Shown here: one piece after another, positions 15,001-27,000 of the stretch
Position numbering within the stretch: position 1 is the first letter of the stretch
Layout: every line of letters begins with the position of its first letter
Source: Elysia marginata
Lineage: Eukaryota; Mollusca; Gastropoda; Plakobranchidae
Reading direction: 5' to 3'
Assembly (NCBI GenBank): GCA_019649035.1
Contig: BMAT01007269.1
Coordinates: 49,666-96,575, forward strand
Length of the DNA: 46,910 nucleotides
Notes under the pieces: model-generated
What the model saw: the letters and a program-made list of their open reading frames with translations, nothing else
The model's database searches: none
What the model was told of the DNA's origin: nothing
Program-made: the position numbers and the translations under genes

Positions 15001-18000
15001 TTCCAGCTTCAAGAGAAAGATACTCAAAGTAAATTGGAGATGTTGTTCAAGAAAAACAATTATGCGCTGGCTATCAGGTGAATTAATAAAGATTTTTGTT
15101 TTAGTTGTATTATGGTGAAGTAAAAGTTATACTGCAACATTCCTGATATAATAATGGTGTCGAAATTTCTAATACTTGTTTGGTTTGTTTAAAAAAAATG
15201 TTTAATTGATTTTCCAAAACCAAGGTCTTGACTTCTTTCTTTGTCTTGTTTACACCTACATTTATTATTTGGAAAAATTTTATCAAGGTAAAAATTAGTG
15301 GAAACAAAATCTTATGTTACATTCTAACCATTTTTTTCATTCATATATGAGGAATCAGGTATTTAGAATGTATCTTTCAAAATCTAGAGTATGGTGTTGG
15401 CCATCTTTTGGCCAGCTGAGAAATCCTTTTTTTCCAGTTTTGATATGTACTTAGATTTATAAAAAAATCTTCAGGCATCAAATTAGTCTTGATAGGTGGA
15501 AAGCTCATAACTTTTTTTTTTTTGCAGCTTGGCCAAAAGTCAACAACTGGATCAAGATGGTCTCATAGATATCTTCACTCAGTATGGAGATCATCTATAT
15601 GGGAAAGGAGACCATGATGGAGCCATAGACCAGTACATCAAAACCATTGGCAAACTGGAGGCATCATATGTCATCCGAAAGGTTTGATTTACTTTTCTCT
15701 CGTCACTAAATTTTTTGTGTCTTTACAATTAAAATTCTATATATGAGAGGCCAAAGCTTTAAGCAAGATATTCTAGATTTTTTTATTAACTCAACATGTG
15801 TGCCAGATTTGAACAATATAGCTCCATATCAATTTGTAATTAATGATTTCCTTTTTATTTCCTTCCTTGCTCAGTTTTTAGATGCACAACGTATTCACAA
15901 TCTGACAAAGTACCTGCAGGCTCTTCACAAGTCTCAGATAGCCACAGAGGAACACACAACACTTTTGTTAAACTGCTATACCAAGCTTAAAGATGTATCC
16001 AAACTGGATGAGTTCATCATGGTAACTAAAAACAAATTTCTTTTTCTGCTTTTTTCCACTCTTTGTTTATTGATGTGTTTCTTGCAAAATTAGTCTATAA
16101 CTTAAAAATTTTTCTATTTTAACTAATCTTTATTCTTATCATTCAAAAATTGTGGACATCAAAGTATTTTCATTTCATGGGTTTCCAAAGATATGTTTAC
16201 TAGTTTCAGTTGTCTTTAATGATGTTGATTTTTGTTAAGTTCCCTTTAACTTTGATGCAAACTGTTGCTATACATTGCATAAATCACTGAATAAATATTT
16301 CTTTGTTTTTGCAACAAACAGACAAAAAACAGAGAGGTTGACTTTGATGTTGAGACAGCCATCAATGTTTGCAGACAGTCAGGCTATTGTAAGCACGCCT
16401 TAGCTCTTGCAGAGAAGCATGAAAAACATGAGCATTATCTGAAGATACAGCTGGAGGACATTAAGGACTACCAGAAAGCTCTTGCTTACATTGGCAAACT
16501 AGAATTTGAGCCTGTAAGTTTTGGAAAATAGAGGAGATTAAAATTACAAAGCCAGGAATGAACACTTAAAATATTTTAAGGGCGATATTGAATTATGAGA
16601 AAGACTTGTTTTAAACCTCAAAGATTAATAAGCTTTTTGTGTCATAACGAAAATGTGGATAAAAGTCTTTCAAAGCCATAGGAGTTAACAGTTTTCACCA
16701 TTTTTTTCACATACGAAATTTTTGTTTCTTTCATCAATAATAAGAAAAAGAAAAAATTAAAACCCAAACCTTTGTTATGTCTCAGGCGGAGAGCAACCTG
16801 AAACAGTATGGAAAAATTTTGATGAGTCAGGTGCCTAACGAAACTACAGATTTGCTGAAACGGTTGTGCACAGACTACAGACCTATTGACAGTAAGTTTT
16901 TTTTTTCAGCCCTTTCTCCATGGATTTGAATGTGTTCTTTTGCTTTGCTTCTCAAAAACTTATGTTTTACTAACCATGTTGCTCTGGGATAAAAAGGAAG
17001 ACTTACCAGTAAGGTCAATTATTTGGAAAGCAAACCTAACAATACTACATCAGTCACCAAATTTGTAATGTTTTAAATGTCTACCATATTTTCTGTAAAA
17101 GCAAAATTTAGTCATGTTTTGCAATATTGTATCTTGAATAGAAAAGGTATGAAAGAAGTTAATAAGAGCTAATCATCTAACTCAGTCTATTTTAGGGATA
17201 TCATATTTCCGTTAGTTCTGTTTTTTTTGCGGCTGTTTTATCTGTGGGAAATTTCTCGGTGTTCTAATTTTTTATGTGTTTGTTAGTTTCGGATTTTCTA
17301 GGTTTTAACTTGTTTGAAATCTTCTGATTTACTGTTTTTTTAATCTGTTTCTAAACTCCCAGTTTTTCCTGTTTTTTTTAATGTGTCAAAAATTTTCCGT
17401 GTGTCTGGTTTTTTATCTGTTTAAAATTTTCCAGTCTTCCAATAAAAATTTGTCCACTTTTCCGGTTTTTTATGTTTGAAGTTTTCCGGTTTTCCAGTTC
17501 TTTCTTTGGTTTGAAGTTATCAGTTTTTCATGATTTATTTATTTGTTAAGATTTTTTAGTTTTTTGTTGTTTTAATCAGGTTTGAATAGGGTTTGAAGAA
17601 CATCTCCACTCATCGGCTTTAGTTTATAATATTTTTAACATCACACACGTGTTGAGTTCAGCAAATGCTTTGAAAAAATCAAATCAACTTTTATCTTTTT
17701 TTACCGTTTCTCTAAAGATTTAACTATGCCAAGCTAGAAAAGTATGTTGGTATGTTGACTGCAAGTGTAAAAAGACACACCCGCCCTTAAAAGGCAGCAA
17801 GGTTGAAATAAGATCTAGATTCTATATTTAGATACAGGGTTACTTCCGGTTCGGGAAATCAGATAGAATCAAGAATGCATGTGCACATGGGATAAAAACG
17901 ATTTATTCTTACTAAATACATGCGCTACTGATTTTAGTAAACTAGTTTGGATTTCACAAAGTAGGACTTCAATGCAAGCCCAGTTTTCCATGTGATTTGA

Positions 18001-21000
18001 AAGTCTATTACTATTTTATTCAAGTTGCAGCCCTTTGACTTTGATAGTCTTTACTTACAAGTCCAAAACATTCTCTCTATCTCACTGAGAAGCACAGTGG
18101 AAAGCATAAGCTTATGTCTCGGGCTAGTTAAGTCAGCTGACTTTTGAAATCGTAGTAGCTTGCAGCACATTTTGATTGGGATTGTTATCGCCAGGAATTG
18201 ACCGATTGGCCTAAGTGTGACAAGCTTTAAATTGCATTTCTTGGTTTATTGTAACTTTCAAACCAACACAGCTTAAACCATGGTTCTAAATTGATTTTAA
18301 TTGGAAGCACATCATACAAATTAGTACTGAATAGTCTAGTGTGGGATGTTTGTTTGAGAGTGATGGTCTACAGGGATCAGAATGACAATTGTAGCAATCT
18401 TATGATTAAAATTACACTTGCATTTTTCAATCCTAGTTTTGTTTATTAACTTACAAAAAACATTGTTTTGTTTTGTTTGTTTATTTACATACCTACATGT
18501 TGTACAAGTTGGGTTAGATCTAAGCCTATTTAATAGCTACCTTTTCTCAATACATTTAATCACAACGCTTAAAACTGTATCTAGATATTGATGTAACATT
18601 TTAAAAAAATTTGACATGTTAGGAAATTACAATAGCGCCATCAATACTCTGTTATCTTTTTTTTTCTTCTCCCATTTTCCTAATCTTATTATTCTACATA
18701 TCACTTAGTACCTAGTGTATATGTATGTGCGTGTGTGTGGGGGGGGGGAGGGGGGAGTAAGAAGACCCTAGAGATGCAAGTTTATTGATGCAGGAATTCT
18801 GCATTATAGCAGTTTTTGCCAGCAAAAAAGCAGATGAATTTGAAAGTCATTAAGACTAAACTATTAAAAAAAATCGTCCAAATTTAAGATAATCAAACAC
18901 TTCTTTTGACTTATATATCTGTGTAGATCCTAGAATAGAGTTTATCTATCAAAGATTTTATAGGGACAGCTGTTGTTTATCAGTGCAGGGCAAAGCACTT
19001 CATACAGGTGTCAAAATTTTTTTGCTTTTGGGGCATAAGGTGCTTGCATCTCAGAGACCCATCTACAGCGAGTGTGAATGATTGACAGGACGAGTAGTCT
19101 CGTGAGTTGAGTAGGCCTAAACACTGTGTGGTCAAGAGAAGGTTGTGTGTGGGAGAGAAGTGTTTTGTTATTCAGTCTTGTTAGTAGAAAGCCTATCTGA
19201 TGGAGGCAAACATGTTTGTGTAATCAAATCGTGTGGTGTAGGAAAACTTGTTTGTTTACCATGTGAACTAAAATGTGTTATTAGAAAATTTGAAAGTCAG
19301 TGCCATTTATTGTTTTGATTGTCCCAACTAGGTGGTCTTAAAGAAAGCCAGAGTCTAACTCTATGCCCTGTAGTTCTTAATTCTGAAGGCCTGTAAGTCT
19401 AGGAGATAGTTTCAATCTTTGTTCTGCCTCTCTTTTGTGGACTTTATGTGGCTTTTAATGAAATCCCATACTTATGTCTTTCTGGCCTTTTTAGTTATTT
19501 TTCCACCCCTTTGAAGTTTTCCAGTTTTCTATAAATAGTATTCTTTATCTATCACCAAAACCAAACCAAGAAAAACTAGATAAGTTATATTTATGTTCTG
19601 TGAGATACAAAATTATTGGTTGATTTCCATCTTTTAAAAAAATCATTTGGCATCCCTGCTTTTTACAGTTTTGTTTCTGAGCTGACTGTGGGAAATATTT
19701 TATCAACTCATTTCTAAAGAAGCTTATAATAAATACATCAATCAAATATTTAATGTTTTCTTTTAAAAGCCTGAAAATGCAAAAAACTATACCAGCCCCC
19801 CTCCCCCCCCCCAGAAAAAAAAAGCAAAGCGCAATTATATTTAAAAAAAAGTAATATGACTAAGTAAGTATCTTCTAAACCATGTTATAACATGAACTTC
19901 TAAGAAGACAAAAAATGAACAAGAAAAAATAATAATTGTGAACCTTGTAAAATGTTAAAAAAGCTAACGAATGAAATATCTTCTGAACTTCTGTAAAGAG
20001 TCTGCCATCACATGAATTATTTTTGAGTTTTGAGTCTTCCACCATTCATTCTGCAGCTTGTATCTCTGTAACATTTCCAAAGTCATTTTCTCAAATTCAT
20101 CTCTGGGGAATCCTGAGTTATTCGTTTTATTGTTTCTGAAGTGCTTTAAACTGATAATACTAAAATGCTACAAAATTTACCACATGTGTATCTAAAAACA
20201 TAAGTCCTAGCGTAAGTGATCATCAGAAATCATGGATAAGAACAGTTTCTCCAGCTTCTACATTTCTAATATAACCCCCCAAACCCCCCAACGCCCTTAT
20301 TATCAAACAGTTATAATAAATGTTAAATCATCTTAATAAAATTAGGACATCACAGAATTAAATGTGAAATATTGATACCATTGAAATAGGTAACCTGTCT
20401 CTGAATGAAAGAAAAAGACAAGTATTTGTATTAAGCCAGGCTGTTAGTTTCTTTCTGCTAGTGCTGACATGGTTTCTTTCTTCATCTTTACCCCTGTCTC
20501 TAACTTCTAAGGTACTTTTCCTACTAAAAAGGTTCTGATAATATGCTAAATAAACTTTTGCTAAAAATTATATCTGCTTGGTTTAATGATACATGTACAG
20601 TTTGTACCCTTGCTGTATTTGAATTCTCTATACTTTAACAGAATGGGTTTATATCTCATAAAACCTCATAGATCTTTAGTCTACTTCACTTGGCTTAACA
20701 TTAACACCTTAGAAAAATAACCCTTCCTCTTTCAGAACCTTTGATAGACCAAGTTAGCTTGGATGGTGAGTAACAGCATTAACTAATATTAACTGATTAA
20801 TTAAGACAAGATAAACAGGTCATCTTTGTTTTTTCTCATAGACAAATTACGTTCTTAGTGTATGGCAATTATTATTTATGTGGGGGAATTATTTTCATGG
20901 CTGTTTTAAAACAAAAATGTTCCAATTTTTTTTGTAAATCATCCACAAGCTGATAGAAAAGTCAAAATACCATAGTTACTCTTCACTTCAAAGTGAAAAT

Positions 21001-24000
21001 ATTAATTACTTATATCTAAAAAAAGGAACATGTATGAATGTATTGTCACACAGTACTATTTTTATGACAAAATTAAATATTGAAGGCTAAGTAAATTGTT
21101 TAAAACCCTTACAAGACACTTTTTTCCATCTATGTATTAATCACTTGCTTACTTGCATGCCAATTTTTTCTCACTTAAAAATTGCTCAGGATATTTTGGT
21201 ATATATTCAACTCATCCACTTGTGATTGAAACCATACTTATATTATATTGAAAAGGGTATAGATCTCCATGTATGTTTGTGAACTTTGTATAAAGCTTTC
21301 TGTTTTTGGTTATAGTGGAAAACATTTAACTTAAGTTCTGATTACTCAAATTTATGGGTAACTTGGATCCATCTTAGGATCTCAACAGCATTTTTTTCTT
21401 TGAATCCTAAAACTCAAAGTTGTGATATTCGAAACTAAATTAACTGTTCCCAAGCACTTTGACTTAAACAGTATATTATTCTCTAAACTGTTTTTGTACC
21501 CTTAACTCTTTTGTGAACTATATCATGCACTGTAGATCTATATCATATTTTCTGGTTTAAACAATGACAAAATGTTGTTACAGCATCTCTGGTATGTCAT
21601 GAATTGACCCATGCCTATATGAAGCACATGATTTGTCATAGTTTACTCTTTTTTCACTTGATAAGGCAAAAAGCTTAAGGAAACAAAGGCTGCACATGAA
21701 TTAAGCAAAAAGTTCAGTATGAACTGACTTTCCTTTTCATTTAAAAGTGAAATCACAAGAAAACAGACCAATCCTATATAGAAGCATTTTAGTTTTCACA
21801 CTTGCTCCTTCCAATTTTCTTGTAAAAACTGGCCACCATTATATTTAAAAAATTGCCCATAAGTACTACAGCAAGGACATGAAAAAATCCAGTAAAATCA
21901 TTATGATGGGAATTATTAAAAAAAAAAAACAGTAACAACATTCTTATTTTATTTCAGCTGTGCTATGAATTTGAACCATAAATGTACATATTTTTTCTAT
22001 AGCTTCTTCTTACTCAAGATAAAATTTTGACATATTGATTATGTCTTTCCACTTTTAAACAATTTGTAATCATTATAAAAAAAGATAAACAGAAAAATAC
22101 AGCAATAATTACCCTTACCTCTTTAATACATTTTTGGTTCTTACTTCATACTTTGAAAAAATATACTTTCAACCCGTACCTTTTTAAAAATTCTTTTCTT
22201 TCAACTTTTCAGGTGGGATAGGAAAGATCCAAAAAGCTCAGGCTGAAGAATTCATTCACATATTTGTTAACAATGCTGGAAAACTAACAGAGTTTTTAGA
22301 GCATATGATCGAGGTAAAACTTGTTAATAACTTACTTACTTACTTAGGCCCTTAGCTCATTGCAGAGCATAGGCCATCAACAACCGTCCGCCATCGCACT
22401 CTGTTCTGGGCAGTCTTCTGTAGCTCGTGCCAGGTGGTCCCCCATGTCTTTAATTCGTCTTCGGTGTTTTGCCTCTAGGTACTCCGAGGCCGGCCCCGCT
22501 TTCTTTTCCCCTGAGGATTCCAGAACAATGCCTGCCTTGTGGTGTTGGACGCTGGTTTCCTGAATGTATGGCCAATCCACCCCCATTGTCTTCTGGTTAT
22601 CTGTATATCTATTTGTTCCTGATTTGTTTGGCGCCATATCTCTTCATTTGGGACTTTATCCGTCCAGCGTATTTTCAAAATGCGTCTCAAACATGTATTT
22701 ATGAATGTATGGAGCTTTCTGTTTGTGGACTTGACCATTCTCCATGTCTCACATCCATACAGTAAGACTGACTTGACATTTGAGTTGAAGATTTGCCTTA
22801 TTAACAAGTTTTGAACTGCGCATCTTCAAAACTTGTTAATAAGGCAAATCTTTTTGATTCTATAATCACACACCAGTTAACGAAGAGAGAGATATTATAC
22901 TTATAAGTTTAAGTATGTCTGGATAGAGATGAGTGGAGAAGGTTTGTGTTGACCTATGGTGTGGCAGCTAGCTTTGGAATCAATGACACTGACAGGTGAC
23001 AAGTGACAAGTAATTTAAAGTTTATTTCTTTTGCTCAATAAACATTTTATAAGTTTAAAACACAAAGAACACCATGTGAAAATATTACTGAAAAAAACAT
23101 TGAAAAAGCATAGCAAAGATTTGTAGCAATTCTAACTTGTTGGATCCTTTAGGCATATTCCTCTTATTAAGGCCATTCATCTCTTCAGTGTAGGTAATTT
23201 TTAACACCATATAGAGAGTGCAGATTCTTTTTTTTTTTTTTTTTTGTTAAAAGAAAATTAAACCTGTTTAGGTATCACGATTTTTTAAACTTATCGTGAT
23301 ATTTATTACAAGTATATCCTAATTATATAGGTCCAGCCTGCCTCCTCAAACCTGGTGTACAATACTCTCTTGGAGCTTTACCTTCATGACATGGTGCATG
23401 AGAAGGTCATCTCGGTAAGTATAAATATCTAGTTGTTCATCTAACAGTATCTTTTTCTTTTTAAATTTAAGTTATAGAATTAATGGCAATGTTGGGCAAG
23501 CTGGTATAAAAATTGTGTTTAGTTTTTAAAATTGAAGTGTTGCCTTTGACTTAGGCTTTGGTAAACTTTTTCATGAAAAATTTTTATCTTTATCATTTAT
23601 AATTATATTTTGCTTTGTTCTTCCATAAATGATAGCAGCATATTATAAGTGAATTAACCAAAAAGATTACTGCTGTATATGTTTGTATATTTTGTTATTA
23701 GTTTCACTTTATGATTTAATTCTCTCTCCCAGGCAAGAGTTGAAAGAGAAAGAAAAACTTTGGAGTTACTGAAAAATCCAGATGTGAGTTTAAAAAATGT
23801 ATTAAAAAACTTTGTATCACATTTTTTAAAACTTTTAATTGTGAAAAAATATGTCTTAGTTTGTTTGTGACACTTAATTTCTGAATACCATTAGCTATTA
23901 ACATATTAAAAGTTGAGTTAAATATGGACTCTTGCCTTTTACATTGCTACTGAAAGGAAAAATTTGTCTTGTTTGTGTGTTAAATATTTCATTTCCTTCA

Positions 24001-27000
24001 TAAAGTTGTTTTTCATATTTCTTGAACAAATGAAACAAAATTTTTAAAATCTAGAATCAAATAATCAAGACACCATGATGTTGTTAGTCTTTTGCTGTGT
24101 TGATAAGACAATAATTTTAATAGTTTTGATATATGACATAAACCAATATTATATCAATATTCTTCTTTCTTTAAATTTTCTGATACATTTGCCTCTCCTA
24201 TGGGCAGGCCAACTATGACATAGACCAGGCCCTGATTCTGTGCCAGATGAACAATTTCAAGGCTGGGATTCTTTATCTATATGAGAAAGCACATCTGTAA
24301 GAAAATCAAGTCATAAATGAAAACCTATAAATTTTACTATATTTCTTTAATTAAGCTTCTCTCTTTATGCATATAAGTAACAGTTTCCTTAGATTTCTCT
24401 GACTTTAAGATGTTTTTTCTTATAAATAGGTATAGCTTTTTTTTTGTTGAAAAAATGCAGCCAGGAATATATAGTTTTGAATTTAACCTAATGCTCTTAA
24501 AATTGAGTACCACTTGACATGAATTTGGTTTTTCTGTGTCAGATCTATAGTTTTAAATGATAGATGAAAACAAGGAATCTACCTCCATAGCTGTGATGAA
24601 AGTTGATATCAGAAATAACCTTGTTTTAAAAATTTGTATTTCTTTTTACCCAAGGTACCAGCAAATTCTGCGTTATCACATGGAGCATAATGAGTATGTG
24701 CATGTGATTGAGTCCTGCAAAAAGTTTGGGTAGGTTCTCTTCTCTAGCCCTGACTTTGTTATAAAAAACATAAAGCTCTTCTGTTTTGTATCATTACATG
24801 TAAGGAAATGTAAAAGAAACAGAATGATGACAGCCTGAAAATTAAGGCAGTAAAAATAGTCCAATCTAAATTGGTGCATCTTCTATTCTAGTATTTTACT
24901 TCCAATCAAAGCTGACTTCATTGATTGCTTATCACAGTTGAAGGAAGAAGTAAATTTTTAAAGTGTACTATTTTTGAATATCCAGGCAACAAGACCCTCA
25001 GCTGTGGGTGCAGGCCTTGTCTTACTTTGCATGTAAAGAGGAGAACTGCAAGTCCCAGTTAATGGAGACTCTTACCCGTATCCTTGTCTTTTAGTACTAA
25101 AGTTAGAAATCTTATTTAGATAATTTTGAATACATATAAACTGGCCTTGGATGTCACTTAATAGGGGTTGTGGAGGCAATTCTTTTTTAAAAGGAGACAA
25201 AGTTGTATACTCTTGTTATTTTGGATTGAGAGTTGATTCAGCTTAACCTTTTTTGTGGTTCATAGTTTTCTCAATAACAGTTAGTCTATCTAACTTACGA
25301 AAAGATCTCAGTGCTGTGTTTCTAATTTTGAAATAATGCTATGTTTAAAACTCTCATTTATTTTTACAAAACAATAGATTGTTTTTTATGATAGACAATA
25401 CACTGAGTAATTTTATGAAAACCAAGTTTTACTTAAATCTTTTTTTGCAATGTTAGATTCAAGAAAATCTTTACCGTAACTAATGTTTTTTTTCAGTAGA
25501 TATGATAATCACATGAAGTATTTTAGTTTTTGTATTTATACAAGAAGCATTGTTGTTTTATTTAAACTCCATTGCTCATTGCATTTCATGCATGAATTAT
25601 ACTATTTTAAAATGCCTACCTTGCTGAATACAATACCCGGTACTAATCTAGCAATATTAAATCTCTCTGTATGACTATTCTGAAGTTTTGGTTTGATATT
25701 AGATTTTCCTAGCGATACTGTTAATATAGTTAACACAAATGAGCGCAAGGGGTTTGATGGAAATAGATATTTAGAACATTCAAGCTTTGCGTAGTAAACA
25801 GCAAAAATGTAGGCACTGTAACAGAGAAGAAAGATACCTTCAAATATGTACCAATGGAGATAAATTATCGAAAAAAAAAAATTCCTTAACCCCACAACAA
25901 AGATATTGACAAGAAGAACCTGTTGCCACCTCTCATGGTGATTCAGATTCTTGCCCACAACTCTACAGCAACTCTTTCTGTTGTCAAGGTGAGTTCATAG
26001 CTAGTTCTGATAGCCTGAATAAACCTTATTAAAATTTTTTGTTATCTTAGCCAGTTATTGTAATGCTTAATGTCGCAGAAATGCTGGAGATTTTCAGTAT
26101 TCCGTGACTCTCTGTGATACTGGGAACTGAAGCTTCAAAAGTTTTGAATCCCCCACTACAATAGTGTTTATTTTTAAACGTGGCTACAGGGAAAGGGCAT
26201 GTTAAATGTTGTAAATGTTGATCAGGCTCTTGTAACACAACGATTAGGATTGTGATGAAATGGTGCTCAATGTTACTGGGGTCTTGTACCCTACTCTCTA
26301 TGATTGATGCTTGTGGTCAGTGCATAATGGTTGCACTCAAATGCTGCCAATACATTTCTTGCATCAGAAACACATTGCATGTAAGGATATCTGTGTAATC
26401 ATTAATTTCATTGTTAGTTAAAAAGATCTCACCCCATTTTATGTATGTAATGAGGAGATTTAAATTATCTATCAGTATCACTATTAACTTTAAAGTTTTA
26501 ACAAATGTTATAGAAAAGGTCTTATTTTGAACTTGTTTTGTGGTAAACCCTTGTGAGGTTGGCTGGATTTCATGGGCCAATTCATGTAAAAATAAGTTAA
26601 TCTATTCTTTTAATATTTCCTTCTTTTTCCCGATTTTGGTAATTTTTGCAAATACACTACAATATGAAACTTACTGTGTGAATGTTTGTGGCTTAATATT
26701 TTTCAGGACTACATTGTTCGGCGTCTTCAAATGGAAAATGATCAGATAGCAGAAGATGAGCGACTTATCAAACAATATAAAGAAGACACAGAGAAAAAAC
26801 GCATTAAGATTGAGGACTTGAAAACATCGTAATTTTTTTCCATATCATTTATTGCGCTTTTATCTAACTTAAACCACTTCATAACCATGTTCAAGTATTA
26901 ATTTTCTGATTATTAAAAAAAGGAAAAAAGTGAATTGATATTTCATTTTTATCTTAGAGAAGAAAAACTGTTTGAATATTTTGTACCTGACGGTTGAGTT

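Larger units (their letters stand above)
17193..19657. mobile_element. Probable non-autonomous hAT-like element (intron 15)
   Basis: The left end AGGGATATCATATTTCCG (17194-17211) and right end CATTTGGCATCCCTG are imperfect inverted repeats of the CAGGGRTGCCAAAT type seen in hAT elements. Inside the left end (17215-17560) is a degenerate array of TTTTCCGGTTTT-like units; a shorter block with GAAGTTTTCCAGTTTTC sits near the right end (about 19490-19530). Such subterminal repeats are usual for hAT elements. No transposase frame is present and an 8-bp target duplication is not clear. Confidence 0.45.

Noticed and set aside
25602..25958. 118-codon hydrophobic minus-strand open frame
   Set aside because: It overlaps VPS11 exon 23 in antisense, has no family resemblance, and its hydrophobic residues come from AT-rich sequence.
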